A DNA stretch of 51,794 bases from Arsenophonus nasoniae DSM 15247 (GTDB taxonomy: Bacteria > Pseudomonadota > Gammaproteobacteria > Enterobacterales > Enterobacteriaceae). The DNA is taken from positions 1 to 51,794 of the forward strand of contig NZ_AUCC01000014.1 of NCBI RefSeq assembly GCF_000429565.1. Reading direction: 5' to 3'. A program made the translations under genes and the position numbers. The notes below the pieces were generated by a model that was given only the letters and a program-made list of their open reading frames with translations, was not told the origin of the DNA and did not search any database. The stretch's first letter is position 1, and each line of letters opens with the position of its first letter. This document shows positions 19,794-30,107 of the stretch, piece by piece.

Positions 19794-22700
19794 ATGAAAA
19801 GAATGTTAATTAACGCAACTCAACAAGAAGAGTTGCGCGTTGCTCTTGTTGATGGGCAACGTCTTTATGACCTAGATATTGAAAATCCCGGACACGAACA
19901 AAAAAAAGCAAATATTTACAAAGGCAAAATTACCCGTATAGAACCTAGTCTGGAAGCAGCATTTGTTGACTATGGATCAGAAAGGCACGGTTTTCTCCCA
20001 ATTAAAGAAATAGCACGTGAATACTTCCCTAGTCATTATCAACCTCATGGTCGTCCTAACATAAAGGATGTTTTAAAAGAAGGCCAGGAAGTTATTATCC
20101 AGGTTGATAAAGAAGAACGAGGAAATAAAGGGGCTGCGCTAACCACTTTTATTAGTTTAGCGGGTAGTTATCTTGTTTTAATGCCAAATAACCCTCGCGC
20201 AGGTGGAATATCACGCCGGATTGAGGGTGAAGATCGCACAGAACTGAAAGAAGCATTATCTTCATTGGAAATACCCGATGGAATGGGCTTAATTGTCCGT
20301 ACTGCTGGTGTTGGAAAATCAGCAGAAGCGTTGCAGCAAGATCTACAATATCGTCTCAAACATTGGCAAGCAATAAAAAAAGCAGCGGAAAACCGAGCCG
20401 CGCCTTTCCTGATTCATCAAGAAAGTAATGTAATTGTGCGAGCCTTTCGTGATTATCTGCGACCTGATATTGGTGAAATACTGATTGATAATGCGAAAAT
20501 TGTCGACATGGCTCGCCATCATATTGAAGCGATTGGTCGTGGCGATTTTGCAAGTAAAATCAAATACTATAGCGGAGATGTTCCGCTTTTTAGCCACTAT
20601 CAAATCGAGTCACAGATCGAGTCCGCTTTTCAACGTGAGGTTCGTTTACCATCCGGTGGTGCATTGGTTATTGACACCACTGAGGCATTAACTGCTATCG
20701 ATATAAATTCATCACGTTCTACCCGTGGTGGCGATATTGAAGAAACCGCATTCAACACGAATTTAGAAGCCGCTGATGAAATTGCCCGTCAATTACGGTT
20801 ACGGGATTTAGGTGGACTAATTGTTATCGATTTTATTGATATGACACCCGTTCGCCATCAGCGTGAAGTTGAAAACCGCCTGCGTGAAGCCGTACGCCAA
20901 GATCGAGCACGTATCCAAATCGCTCGAATATCACGATTTGGTCTCCTTGAAATGTCACGCCAACGTTTGAGTCCATCACTGGGTGAATCCAGTCATCACG
21001 TTTGTCCTCGCTGTAGCGGGACCGGAACAATCCGTGATAATGAATCACTTTCACTCTCTATTTTACGTTTAATCGAAGAAGAAGCATTAAAAGAAAATAC
21101 CCATGAAGTACATGCGATTGTACCGGTACCCATTGCTTCTTATCTACTGAATGAAAAACGCCAATCTGTCAATGAAATTGAGCGTCGACAACATAATATA
21201 CGTGTCATTATTGTTCCTAACGATCAGATGCAATCACCGCATTACAATGTGATTCGCATTCGTAAAGGTGAAGAAATTTCAGCATTAAGTTACTATCTCG
21301 CGCAATACCACGAAGCTGAAACCAATAATCTAATAGATGATGCTGCCGGTGAGAAAAAGTTACCTGAACAACCTGCTATTTCTACTTTTGCTCTCCAATC
21401 ACAAGCAGATACAAAAAATGCCGTCGTTGCTAAGAGCAAATCAAGTAAACAGAGTAAATCAACTAACAAGCAGACTTCAAAAAGCCTATTTAGTCGAATT
21501 ACCGTTTTCTTGAAAAAATTATTTATTGAATCACAACCCCCCATTGAAGAAACAGTAAAAAAATCGAAAAACAGCAATGACAAACGACGTAATAGTGAAC
21601 GACGTAATAATCGTCGGCCAACTCAACGCCGTGAACAGAATGACAATATAGATAACCGCCAAAATCGTGGACATACCGATGATCTTCAAGCGCGTAAGAG
21701 TCGTAATCAGAAAAGTCAATTTAATGAAACTCAAGATAGCGCTGCACGTGAAACTCAACAACAGCGTCGCGAGCAGCGAGCTGAACGTCGGCGTCGTCAG
21801 GAAGAAAAACGACAGCAGCAACTTGAAACAAAGACCCAACAATTAGATAAAAAAGAGACTGAGACGGAAAAAACGGTCGTTGTCCCTCCCCGCCGTCAGC
21901 AGCGTCAACTGATGCAATCTGTGCGCATCACAAATAGCGTCACTGAACAACAAAAACGACCTACTGATAAAGAATATCAGGATATTAAGTTGCCGATTAC
22001 AAATGGCGAAGACGCAGTGACTACTTTGTTAACTGCCGCACCTATTATGCCAAGTGAATCAACAGAGAAACAAAAAACAATAGATATACCGCAGGTCCCA
22101 GAACAGGCTGAACTTGAAGACGCATCCAGCAATTATACTCATGAACGACAAGACACGATCATTCCACGGCGATCAAGACGATCACCTCGTCACCTACGTG
22201 TTAGCGGACAACGACGTCGTCGCTACCGTGATGAACTTCAAGACAAATCATTAGTACCATTAAAAATGGCTGTTGCTTCTCCTGAATTATCTTCAGGTAA
22301 AGTCTGGATCCAGTATCCGATTAAATTAAATCAATCCCATGAAATGCCATCAAATAGCAAAAATGTGATGACAATTAGTGAAAAAACAACACCTTCTACT
22401 AACTCAATTGTCTGTAATGACATCATCGATAAGGTTGAAGCTAATGAAAAGACGGCGTCAATTAGTGAAATGGTTCAATCAACGGGAATAGTACCTTTGA
22501 CTGACCAATCAACGATGTCTGAAAGCTCTCTACCGTCTGCGGAAGTATTGCTTATTCCCGTTAAGACTCAAGCTACTGAACAAAATGAAAAAGCTTGTCA
22601 ACCACTTGATGAAACCAAAGTCATGCCTGAAAACAGTCCTAGTATTGCGGTAGAAAAGCGAGGACAAAGTGAAGGTGCCATAGAGCAGCGACAAAATGGT

Positions 22701-23078
22701 CAATCTGTTAATGATGAATTTTTTATAGGCGATGAGATTAAAAACGATGAACATTTAATCCATGAAATTAGTCAGGAAAAAATAGCCATCTCATCGGATG
22801 AAAATTTTAGCCATGCTGAGCCAAATATATCTTCTGTAACCGATGTTATTGCAAAAAAAACCAATAACTGTAAGGAAAAAACTGCCACGCTAAAATCAGG
22901 CAAAAAAACCGGCTTTTCCTTTGCTCCGACTACAAAGGCTCCGGCGCCAGAAGTTACTGAAAGCTATTTAGAAATTAAAGCTTATGTACGACCCGCAATG
23001 ACTTTCCATGGCAAAAATGGTGCAGGTGGTCATGTTGCAACCAATGTTGCCACTTCCAAAATGTTTAAACCCAAATAA
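19794..23078 (+). CDS. rne: Ribonuclease E
   Basis: The main mRNA-decay endonuclease and degradosome scaffold. The N-terminal half is standard: S1 domain (about residues 35-125), catalytic D303 (TAIDINSS) and D346 (VIDFIDM), and the Zn-link CPRC at 404-407. The C-terminal half is long and disordered. An amphipathic membrane-anchor helix sits at about 564-579 ([14 protein letters not shown]), Arg-rich RNA-binding segments lie around 595-680 and 800-815, and the last 40 residues keep the APAPE...GAGGHVAT type PNPase-binding tail. The length of 1094 aa exceeds E. coli (1061), so the scaffold is not eroded as in many endosymbionts. Confidence 0.96.
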   Translation: MKRMLINATQQEELRVALVDGQRLYDLDIENPGHEQKKANIYKGKITRIEPSLEAAFVDYGSERHGFLPIKEIAREYFPSHYQPHGRPNIKDVLKEGQEVIIQVDKEERGNKGAALTTFISLAGSYLVLMPNNPRAGGISRRIEGEDRTELKEALSSLEIPDGMGLIVRTAGVGKSAEALQQDLQYRLKHWQAIKKAAENRAAPFLIHQESNVIVRAFRDYLRPDIGEILIDNAKIVDMARHHIEAIGRGDFASKIKYYSGDVPLFSHYQIESQIESAFQREVRLPSGGALVIDTTEALTAIDINSSRSTRGGDIEETAFNTNLEAADEIARQLRLRDLGGLIVIDFIDMTPVRHQREVENRLREAVRQDRARIQIARISRFGLLEMSRQRLSPSLGESSHHVCPRCSGTGTIRDNESLSLSILRLIEEEALKENTHEVHAIVPVPIASYLLNEKRQSVNEIERRQHNIRVIIVPNDQMQSPHYNVIRIRKGEEISALSYYLAQYHEAETNNLIDDAAGEKKLPEQPAISTFALQSQADTKNAVVAKSKSSKQSKSTNKQTSKSLFSRITVFLKKLFIESQPPIEETVKKSKNSNDKRRNSERRNNRRPTQRREQNDNIDNRQNRGHTDDLQARKSRNQKSQFNETQDSAARETQQQRREQRAERRRRQEEKRQQQLETKTQQLDKKETETEKTVVVPPRRQQRQLMQSVRITNSVTEQQKRPTDKEYQDIKLPITNGEDAVTTLLTAAPIMPSESTEKQKTIDIPQVPEQAELEDASSNYTHERQDTIIPRRSRRSPRHLRVSGQRRRRYRDELQDKSLVPLKMAVASPELSSGKVWIQYPIKLNQSHEMPSNSKNVMTISEKTTPSTNSIVCNDIIDKVEANEKTASISEMVQSTGIVPLTDQSTMSESSLPSAEVLLIPVKTQATEQNEKACQPLDETKVMPENSPSIAVEKRGQSEGAIEQRQNGQSVNDEFFIGDEIKNDEHLIHEISQEKIAISSDENFSHAEPNISSVTDVIAKKTNNCKEKTATLKSGKKTGFSFAPTTKAPAPEVTESYLEIKAYVRPAMTFHGKNGAGGHVATNVATSKMFKPK

Positions 23079-23086
23079 TAATCAAT

Positions 23087-23114
23087 GAAAAATGCCCGAA
23101 TTCGGGCATTTTTC
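23087..23114 (+). terminator. rne terminator
   Basis: GAAAAATGCCCGAA / TTCGGGCATTTTTC is a near-perfect inverted repeat ending in a T run, nine bases after the rne stop codon. Confidence 0.9.
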
Positions 23115-23207
23115 ATTCTGAATTTTAATTAAAACTCACTTACGCACCTTTTTATCAAAGTCTTTTTAGTAGAATATATATTCCCTATTATTAAATCAGG
23201 AATAAAT

Positions 23208-23827
23208 ATGTCTCAATGGATTGTTTTTGGCACAGGCAAAGGTATTGGTTATTTTCTTGTGCAAGATGGCCTTCAGCAAGGTCATCAAGTGATCACTTTT
23301 ATCCGCAATGTAAAATATAAAAACACAGCTAACACAGATTGGCGCGCAAGTTATTTTAGGAGATGTTTGCCAATATAACGCCATAAAAAATATTTTTGCT
23401 AATATTCCTAATAGCGGTATTATCTTTAGTACTATTGGCGCTAATAACTCCCTAACCGGCAATCTTAATATTTTCAAATCGGCCGAAATGTTAAATATTA
23501 AACGATTATTACTCGTGACCTCTGTCGGCTATGGTGATGGATGGAAATAACTCTCATCTTAGGCTAAAGCGTTTTTTGGTCTGTCAATTCGCCATAAATC
23601 GATGATAGAGAGCTAGCTAAAAACTAGTTCATTAACACCATCCTTAGGCCTGGTAGGTTACTTAATTTAGCTGCCTCAGGTAATCACCAACGGATTCAAT
23701 TTTCCCAAATAGGCTAAGTTACACGGCAAGATATGGCTATAGAGCTGTCTAATATCGTTGAAAATAAGCTAACTTATCAACAAATCTATACAGTAATAGA
23801 TCCAAATTTAAGTTTAATTATAAAATA
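23208..23827 (+). pseudogene. NAD(P)-binding Rossmann-fold oxidoreductase, degraded
   Basis: The frame starts MSQWIVFGTGKGIGYFLVQ at 23208, with a Rossmann nucleotide-binding loop, and runs to about 23310. It then shifts frame: ILGDVCQYNAIKNIFANIP, GIIFSTIGANNSLTGN and LLLVTSVGYGDGWK follow in another frame, typical of SDR-like NAD(P)H-binding proteins. After that several in-frame stops interrupt homologous-looking text (AKAFFGLSIRHKS). The last piece reads DMAIELSNIVENKLTYQQIY and ends at 23827. At least one frameshift and several stops make a functional product very unlikely. The substrate is unknown. Confidence 0.75.
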
Positions 23828-23838
23828 ACTGTTAACTA

Positions 23839-23870
23839 ACCCCCTTTAGTAAAATAGTGTTATAGGGGGT
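23839..23870 (-). terminator. Weak hairpin downstream of tmaR
   Basis: ACCCCCT (23839-23845) pairs with AGGGGGT (23864-23870) over 7 bp with an 18-base loop. It lies just past the tmaR stop. No strong T run follows, so terminator function is tentative. Confidence 0.4.
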
Positions 23871-23888
23871 AATTAAGTTTAGCCTGTT

Positions 23889-24212
23889 TTATTGGCTGCC
23901 GGTATCAGGGCGGGTTTTTAATTTTTGGGTTAACTCCCTCCGCTCTTTTGATAATTCGGCATTCTTAATATTATAATCATCGATACGATCTTCATAATCG
24001 CTACGCATATTAGCAATTATTGCTCTGATCTCTTCTATGGTCATGCCTTCTTTAATATATTCACTTAAATTATCCAACAGTAGAACTCGCTTCTGATTAT
24101 CACGAATTTTTTTTTCATTATCCGCCAATTCACGTTTGATTTTATTTTTACGACGCAACATACGTACAAACTCCAGTACATTTTGGAATGACTGCTTATT
24201 TTTACTTGTCAT
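23889..24212 (-). CDS. tmaR: PTS system regulator TmaR (YeeX)
   Basis: A 107-aa, highly charged, predicted coiled-coil protein nearly collinear with E. coli YeeX/TmaR (109 aa): [38 protein letters not shown] and [20 protein letters not shown] all match. TmaR in E. coli sequesters Enzyme I of the phosphotransferase system at one pole. It is adjacent to sbcB; in E. coli yeeX is near sbcB, with yeeA, sbmC and dacD between them. Those three are absent here. Confidence 0.93.
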   Translation of the reverse strand: MTSKNKQSFQNVLEFVRMLRRKNKIKRELADNEKKIRDNQKRVLLLDNLSEYIKEGMTIEEIRAIIANMRSDYEDRIDDYNIKNAELSKERRELTQKLKTRPDTGSQ

Positions 24213-24657
24213 TTCTTATACCTTTCAATAAAACATATGCATTATGAATAACAAACTATACGATACGGCGATTGACTGATTGAAACAAGCCAATTGCTAG
24301 GATTTTTACCCTGTTTTATTATTCTTGCGTTGATAATAAATTCACTCTTTTGCCTTTATTAATTTTCTGTTATCAACAATCCAAATTAAATTAACCCAAT
24401 AATTACAAATAAGTAAAACCCTTAAGATTAACACCAATACAATAATAATTGATTGCAGAATGGTGATATTCAGTTCGATTATCCGTTAACAGATTATTAT
24501 TGCGGTTAATTTAAATGCAAAATTGATCTCTAATGGGTTCATTAATGTGTAACTAAAAATAAGTCAACGCGTACAGCAAAAAAACATTCATTGTCAGATT
24601 AGAATATTTTAATATTATTAAACAATATATTGCGCTACATAAAATTGGGAAAATATT
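24213..24657. other. tmaR-sbcB intergenic region
   Basis: 445 bases between divergently transcribed tmaR and sbcB. I see no ORF with coding character, no hairpin and no recognisable remnant of the genes found here in E. coli (yeeA, sbmC, dacD). It must hold the promoters of both genes, but I cannot place them. Confidence 0.5.
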
Positions 24658-26082
24658 TTGGCCAATAAGCAAAAATCCTCATTTCTGTTTCATGATTATG
24701 AAACCTTTGGGCAGCATCCTGCTCTCGATCGACCGGCACAATTTGCTGGCATCAGGACTGACTCAAATTTCAACATTATCGAAGATCCACAAATTTTTTA
24801 CTGTGCTCCTGCTGATGACTATCTTCCTCAACCGCAAGCAGTTATGATCACCGGTATTACGCCCCAATATGCAATTGCTCATGGCATAAATGAAGCTGAA
24901 TTCGCTAAACGTATTCATGGTATATTTAGCATAGCCAATAGTTGTATTCTTGGTTACAACAATATTCGTTTTGATGATGAAGTCACTCGCCATATTTTCT
25001 ATCGTAATTTTTATGATCCTTATGCTTATAGTTGGCAGCAAGGTAATTCACGTTGGGATTTACTGGATGTGTTACGCGCCTGCTATGCGTTACGTCCTGA
25101 TGGTATTAATTGGCCTAGCAATGACGAGGGACTCCCCAGTTTTAAACTAGAACATTTAACCGTTGTAAACGGTATTGAGCATGCCAATGCACATGATGCA
25201 ACAGCGGATGTTTTGGCGACTATCGAAATGGCAAAATTAATTAAGCAAGCACAGCCGAAAATGTTTGATTACTTCTTTCGATTAAGAAATAAAAATGAAG
25301 TTAAGCAATTAATTGATATCATTGCAATGACGCCGCTAGTTCATGTTTCTGGCATGTTTGGTGCAATACGAGCCAATACCAGTCTAATTGCCCCACTCGC
25401 TTGGCATCCCGAAAACCGTAATGCGATTATTGCCTGTGATCTAGCAGCAGATATTAGTCCACTGCTAACATTAGATAGTGATACACTCAGGCAACGTTTA
25501 TATACGCCTAAGGACGAGTTAGCCGGTGAATTAGCCATTCCTATCAAACTGATACATATTAATAAATGTCCCATTCTGGCGCCTGCCAACACACTGCGGA
25601 CCGCAGATGCACAGCGCATAGCACTTGATCTGGATGTTTGTCAGAATAATTTAGCCATATTGCGACAACATAGTGAAGTGCGAGATAAAGTTATTCGGCT
25701 TTTTACTGAGGCGCAACCTTTTCCTGCCGCAACTGACGTAGATGCTATGCTATATTCCGGTTTCTTTGGTGATAATGATCGTTCAACAATGGCCATTATC
25801 CGGCAAACTTTACCCCAAAATTTACCCGCATTAGATCTCAAATTTGACGATCCGCGCATGAGGCAACTTTTTTTCCGTTACCGGGCGCGAAACTATCCGG
25901 CCACCCTGACAGAACAAGAACAACTTGCCTGGTTACACCATCGTCGCGATAGGTTAACCTGCGAGAAAATAAGCCAATATCTGCAAACTATTGAGCAATT
26001 ATTTGCCGAACATCAAGAAAATAAAGAGAAGTGCCAGCAACTAAAAGCGCTGGTAGATTATGCTAATCAGATCGCTAGTTAA
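24658..26082 (+). CDS. sbcB: Exodeoxyribonuclease I (SbcB)
   Basis: A 3'-5' exonuclease for single-stranded DNA, used in mismatch repair and recombination. The DEDD active site begins at D13 and E15 in FLFHDYETFG; the family motifs CILGYNNIRFDDEVTRHIFYRNFYDPY and NAHDATADV follow. The length of 474 aa compares with 475 in E. coli. The start codon is TTG at 24658; no upstream ATG in frame gives the conserved N-terminus, and the ribosome-binding site is weak. Nothing else looks damaged. Confidence 0.95.
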   Translation: MANKQKSSFLFHDYETFGQHPALDRPAQFAGIRTDSNFNIIEDPQIFYCAPADDYLPQPQAVMITGITPQYAIAHGINEAEFAKRIHGIFSIANSCILGYNNIRFDDEVTRHIFYRNFYDPYAYSWQQGNSRWDLLDVLRACYALRPDGINWPSNDEGLPSFKLEHLTVVNGIEHANAHDATADVLATIEMAKLIKQAQPKMFDYFFRLRNKNEVKQLIDIIAMTPLVHVSGMFGAIRANTSLIAPLAWHPENRNAIIACDLAADISPLLTLDSDTLRQRLYTPKDELAGELAIPIKLIHINKCPILAPANTLRTADAQRIALDLDVCQNNLAILRQHSEVRDKVIRLFTEAQPFPAATDVDAMLYSGFFGDNDRSTMAIIRQTLPQNLPALDLKFDDPRMRQLFFRYRARNYPATLTEQEQLAWLHHRRDRLTCEKISQYLQTIEQLFAEHQENKEKCQQLKALVDYANQIAS

Positions 26083-26120
26083 TTGTATTAATGCCAGACA
26101 ATACAAAACTAGTTACCCAA

Positions 26121-26154
26121 TGCAGTAAAGGCCAAATAATTGGCCTTTACTGCA
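26121..26154. terminator. Bidirectional terminator between sbcB and plaP
   Basis: A perfect 15-bp inverted repeat, TGCAGTAAAGGCCAA and its complement around the loop ATAA, lies between convergent sbcB and plaP. A short T-rich or A-rich stretch follows on each side. Confidence 0.8.
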
Positions 26155-26187
26155 TAAAAACTATCAATAGCGTGTATTTTGTGATTA

Positions 26188-27567
26188 CTAAGCGTCATTC
26201 ATTTGTGGTAATGGTCGACGAAAACGGCGGGTGATAATTGCCATATAAAAAATACCAACTGCTGCCCATACCATCCCTAATAACATGGAAGTTTTCTCTA
26301 AATTAATCCAAAGCACAGATACGGTTAAAGCACCCATAATAGGTAAAATTAAGTAATTAAACTTATCCCGCCAAGTATGGCAACGACGCTCTCTAAAATA
26401 AAATTGCGAAATAACCGAAAGATTAACAAAGGTAAACGCAATTAATGCACCAAAATTAATCAGAGCTGTCGCAATTTCCATATCGAACCAAATTGCCGTT
26501 AATGCCAATATGCCAACTAAAATAACGTTAAAAGCTGGGGTTCGCCATGTTGGATGAACATAACCAAAAAAGCGTTCAGGGAAAACACCATCTCTCCCCA
26601 TAACATACATGAGTCGCGAAACACCAGCATGGGCAGCCATGCCTGATGCTAAGACGGTTGCACAAGAAAAAACCAAAATAATAGACTGAAAAAGCGCACC
26701 AGCAACATATAACATAATTTCCGGTTGTGATTCGTCAGGTTTTTTAAAATGCGAAACATCAGGAAAATACATCTGTAAAAAATAAGAAACGCCAATAAAA
26801 ATCAAACCACCAATTAATGCCGTCAAAAAAATTGCTTTTGGTATCACTTTTCCTGCATTTGGTGTTTCTTCCGATAGTGAACTGATGCCATCAAAGCCGA
26901 GAAATGAAAAACATAAAATCGTCGCCCCGGTGATCATCGGAATTAAATGTGCCTGTTCAGAGGTAAAAGGTCGCCATGACCAAATCTGGCCAGAGCCTTC
27001 GCCTTTAGATAATCCATGGATGAGAACCGCTAAAAAAACGAGCATTACGGCGATTTGAATAATAACAATAATAGTATTTAAATTAGCGACTAAATTGATA
27101 CCACGTAGATTAAAAATAGTCATCAATACAACTAATCCGACAACAAAAATCCAGGGAGCAATGCCCGGGAAAATAGCTTCAAGATAAATTTTCGCTAACA
27201 ATATATTAATCATCGGCATGAATAAGTAATCAAGCAAAGATGACCATCCCACCATGAAACCTATATGCGGATTCATGGATTTTTGCGCATAGGTATAAGC
27301 CGATCCCGCAGAAGGAAACCGTTTTACCAATTTGCCATAACTCAATGCGGTAAAAAGAATTGCAATCAAAGCAATAATATAAGAAGAGGGAACATGCCCA
27401 TTAGTTTTTAATGACACTAAACCAAAAGTGTCAAAAACCGTCATTGGCTGCAGATAAGCTAGCCCCATCATGACAACCTGGATTAAAGTTAATGTCTTAA
27501 CCAGTTGAGCACGATTATTTATCTCGGTTGGTTCTTTACTGAGAGCTAATGGGATATTATTTGACAT
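26188..27567 (-). CDS. plaP: Putrescine importer PlaP (YeeF), APC family
   Basis: A 12-helix APC-superfamily permease closely matching E. coli Pla[20 protein letters not shown] in the first helix, [23 protein letters not shown], and [24 protein letters not shown]. PlaP is a low-affinity putrescine:H+ symporter of the inner membrane. I start at 27567 (MSNNIP), which has GGAGG eight bases upstream, rather than at 27585. The length is then 459 aa. It lies near sbcB, as in E. coli, with yeeD and yeeE missing. An upstream ORF overlaps its start (see next entry). Confidence 0.92.
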   Translation of the reverse strand: MSNNIPLALSKEPTEINNRAQLVKTLTLIQVVMMGLAYLQPMTVFDTFGLVSLKTNGHVPSSYIIALIAILFTALSYGKLVKRFPSAGSAYTYAQKSMNPHIGFMVGWSSLLDYLFMPMINILLAKIYLEAIFPGIAPWIFVVGLVVLMTIFNLRGINLVANLNTIIVIIQIAVMLVFLAVLIHGLSKGEGSGQIWSWRPFTSEQAHLIPMITGATILCFSFLGFDGISSLSEETPNAGKVIPKAIFLTALIGGLIFIGVSYFLQMYFPDVSHFKKPDESQPEIMLYVAGALFQSIILVFSCATVLASGMAAHAGVSRLMYVMGRDGVFPERFFGYVHPTWRTPAFNVILVGILALTAIWFDMEIATALINFGALIAFTFVNLSVISQFYFRERRCHTWRDKFNYLILPIMGALTVSVLWINLEKTSMLLGMVWAAVGIFYMAIITRRFRRPLPQMNDA

Positions 27568-27772
27568 GAGCAAAACCTCCCACAACTTCCGATTTTGTCT
27601 TGATATTATGACTTAATCGATAGTTATAAGGAAGACTTCGCTCACGCCTATAGGCTGAGAAAAAAGAGAAATGAGAGAATAAAGTATTTTCGAAGCAGAA
27701 CGCTCCGTAGTCATTAATAATGCAGCAACCATGACCGATTGGCACAGGTGCAAAAATAGATAATTGCGCCAT
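27557..27772 (-). CDS. Upstream ORF overlapping plaP, candidate leader peptide
   Basis: A 71-codon frame starts at ATG 27772 (in-frame GTG at 27787), with GAGG about ten bases upstream, and ends 11 bases inside plaP. The peptide begins [17 protein letters not shown] and holds aromatic-rich [23 protein letters not shown] do not recognise it. The overlap would allow translational coupling or a uORF effect on plaP. Polyamine genes such as E. coli speF are controlled by leader peptides (SpeFL), but I see no clear similarity to SpeFL. It could equally be a chance open frame in the plaP 5' UTR. Confidence 0.4.
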   Translation of the reverse strand: MAQLSIFAPVPIGHGCCIINDYGAFCFENTLFSHFSFFSAYRRERSLPYNYRLSHNIKTKSEVVGGFAHVK

Positions 27773-27895
27773 AATAGCATTCCTCACGACGGTAGTCTGC
27801 TCTAGTTTGACTACACGTTTTTTCTAACAGTTGTATCAACCCCGGCCAGTTTTCCGGCCTTATATAAAATTAAAGAAATCAGCTTAAAAATAAAA

Positions 27896-27930
27896 AAATA
27901 ACTGATGCAATTATTGAGCATCAGTTATTT
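27896..27930 (-). terminator. Terminator of the siderophore uptake operon
   Basis: A perfect 13-bp stem, AAATAACTGATGC (27896-27908) and its complement (27918-27930), with a 9-base loop. On the minus strand it is followed by a T-rich run. It lies about 120 bases past the TonB-receptor stop codon. Confidence 0.85.
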
Positions 27931-28048
27931 CTGATGGCGCATTGTGCCCTTCATCACATGAAATAGCAATATTTTTTTAATTTTTATTAAAAAATTAGTT
28001 AACTCTTAGCATGAGTATAGCTAGCTAATTTTTTTACTCAAAATGATT

Positions 28049-29965
28049 TTAAAAGTTATAATCTAAACCTAAATTATAGCGACGACCATCTAATAAGGCG
28101 TTATTATCGTTATCCACTAAACGTCTATCTAAAATATTATAAACCCCGGCTAATAAAGAAAGATTTTTGCTTAGTGCATAATTTATTCCCAGATCAATAA
28201 AGGTATAAGATGGCAATTGATTGGCCATCGATGAGCGAGAAAGGTATTGATTAGTTCTACCACGGAAATTTACCCGCGTCCAAGCTTCTAATTCACTTGT
28301 TGCCTGCCAGCTTAGCGATGCATTTGCCATATGTTTGGGCTTCTGACTAAAGGCTTGGCCTTTATAATTGCCACTTAGTTGTTCAGAATCGGAATAGGTA
28401 TAATTAGCTGCTAGTGATAAATTATCCTCAATTTGCCAGTTAAATGTTGCCTCAATACCACGCAAGTTGGCCTTATCAACATTATCTCGGGTACTAATAA
28501 AATCATATTGACTACCATCGGGAATAATCGCATTACTACAAGCGGCTAATTTATCGCCACAAAGACGATATTCCATAATCTTATCTTTGAAATCAGTATT
28601 AAAAATCGTTACACCAATATTCAGATTATCCTGATTATTCCATAATATACCAATTTCCTGCCCGATACTTTTTTCCGGTTTTAGGTTAGGATTGCCAAGA
28701 ATGATCCCTTTACTCGTTTGCCCGCCGCTTATTTGTCCCCAATTAGGCGCGACTTGACGTAAATCAGGTGAACGATATCCGGTCGACACGCCCCCTTTAA
28801 GTATCCATTGATCATTAATATGCCAAACACCATATAAGCGAGGAGTCCAATGTGAACCAAAATTCTCATCTTTATCCATACGAATGCCAGCTGTTAAGCT
28901 GAAATCACTAGTAATAGTCCATTCATCTTCACTAAATAACGCCCAACTCCAACGGGTTAATTTATTAAAATTGGCCGCTGTCGGTAATTGGTTACCTTGA
29001 TCATGTAAATCTTCATAACGATACTGACCACCAATACTGAGCTTATGTGAATCTAAGTCAAATACTGTCTGATTTTTAAGTAAGCTATCATTATATTGCA
29101 TCTTTCTACTTGGGTTATCTGATTCATCACGTTGGATAAATGTATCCATTGAACCCCACTGATAATTACCATTGTGCGTCAATGCATAGTTATTACGTCG
29201 ATAAGTAGCATTATCATCTTCACATGATCGTTTAGTGCAAGCACGGCTTTTACCAATTGTTGAGTCACGTTGCTGTTCATCATGCTTTAAATCCAGATCA
29301 AAATTATTCTGCTCATCGGGGGTGAATGAAAATGTTACCCCAGCATTACTCATTAACTGTTTCTTATAACCACCTACAAACTTATCTTCATTACGTTGAG
29401 AATAAAGACCACTCGCTTTCATTCCCAACACGCCATCAATTAAGGGGCCGGCCAGATAAAAACTACCCTGACCCGCATTGCCAGAATGACTACGTTCAGC
29501 GATAGTTGTATCCGCTCGCAAACTACCATACCAAGTTTTACCTATTTTACGCGTTATAATGTTGATCACTCCGCCCATGGCATCGGAACCATAAAGTGAA
29601 GACATTGAACCACGCACAACTTCGATACGTTCAATCGCAACCAATGGCAGCAGCCAACCTTGTTCTATGCCAGAGCCATCACTATTCGGTCGAGTATTAC
29701 GTGTATCTATCCGTTTGCCATCCACTAAAATCATGGTGTACTTTGCAGGCAGATCTTTTAATGCATCTGTCACATCACGATAAGCTTTATTTTCTAGTTG
29801 TTTTCGATCTATGACTGAAATAGATGCAGGCGCATCTTCAATTTTCTGCTGAAAACCGGATGCGGTAGTAACTATAATGGTGTCACTATCTTCAGCCGCA
29901 TGACCGACAGTAGAAATAAATGCGATAATAATTAATGTTAATTTATTTTTATTAAAAAAATTCAT
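28049..29965 (-). CDS. CirA/IrgA-type TonB-dependent siderophore receptor with plug deletion
   Basis: An outer-membrane ferric-siderophore receptor. A signal peptide ends near GHA (about residue 24), followed by a TonB-box-like DTIIVTTAS, a plug domain and a beta-barrel ending in an aromatic residue (LDYNF). It resembles E. coli CirA: DAPASISVI, YTMILVDGKR, IERIEVVRG, SSLYGSDAMGGVINIITRKIG and the NYTYSD barrel repeats. However, the plug runs DALKDLPAKYTMILVDG. CirA has about 20 more residues here, including the conserved IRG motif, so an in-frame deletion is likely. E. coli cirA also neighbours lysP. It is the last gene of the operon. Function despite the deletion is uncertain. Confidence 0.85.
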   Translation of the reverse strand: MNFFNKNKLTLIIIAFISTVGHAAEDSDTIIVTTASGFQQKIEDAPASISVIDRKQLENKAYRDVTDALKDLPAKYTMILVDGKRIDTRNTRPNSDGSGIEQGWLLPLVAIERIEVVRGSMSSLYGSDAMGGVINIITRKIGKTWYGSLRADTTIAERSHSGNAGQGSFYLAGPLIDGVLGMKASGLYSQRNEDKFVGGYKKQLMSNAGVTFSFTPDEQNNFDLDLKHDEQQRDSTIGKSRACTKRSCEDDNATYRRNNYALTHNGNYQWGSMDTFIQRDESDNPSRKMQYNDSLLKNQTVFDLDSHKLSIGGQYRYEDLHDQGNQLPTAANFNKLTRWSWALFSEDEWTITSDFSLTAGIRMDKDENFGSHWTPRLYGVWHINDQWILKGGVSTGYRSPDLRQVAPNWGQISGGQTSKGIILGNPNLKPEKSIGQEIGILWNNQDNLNIGVTIFNTDFKDKIMEYRLCGDKLAACSNAIIPDGSQYDFISTRDNVDKANLRGIEATFNWQIEDNLSLAANYTYSDSEQLSGNYKGQAFSQKPKHMANASLSWQATSELEAWTRVNFRGRTNQYLSRSSMANQLPSYTFIDLGINYALSKNLSLLAGVYNILDRRLVDNDNNALLDGRRYNLGLDYNF

Positions 29966-30107
29966 TCCCTATTCTCCAAGAAATAGCAGGATTATTTATT
30001 AGCCAGAAAATTGATACAAACTCACATGCCAGTGAAATTAATTTCCCTGTCTTTTTTTATTAATTTTTATTTCACTCGAAAAAGCACAATCTAATTTGCA
30101 ATTTCAA

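Noticed and set aside
21293..21842. Overlapping minus-strand ORFs inside rne
   Set aside because: They mirror the Arg/Gln/Glu-rich scaffold region of rne and have no independent support.
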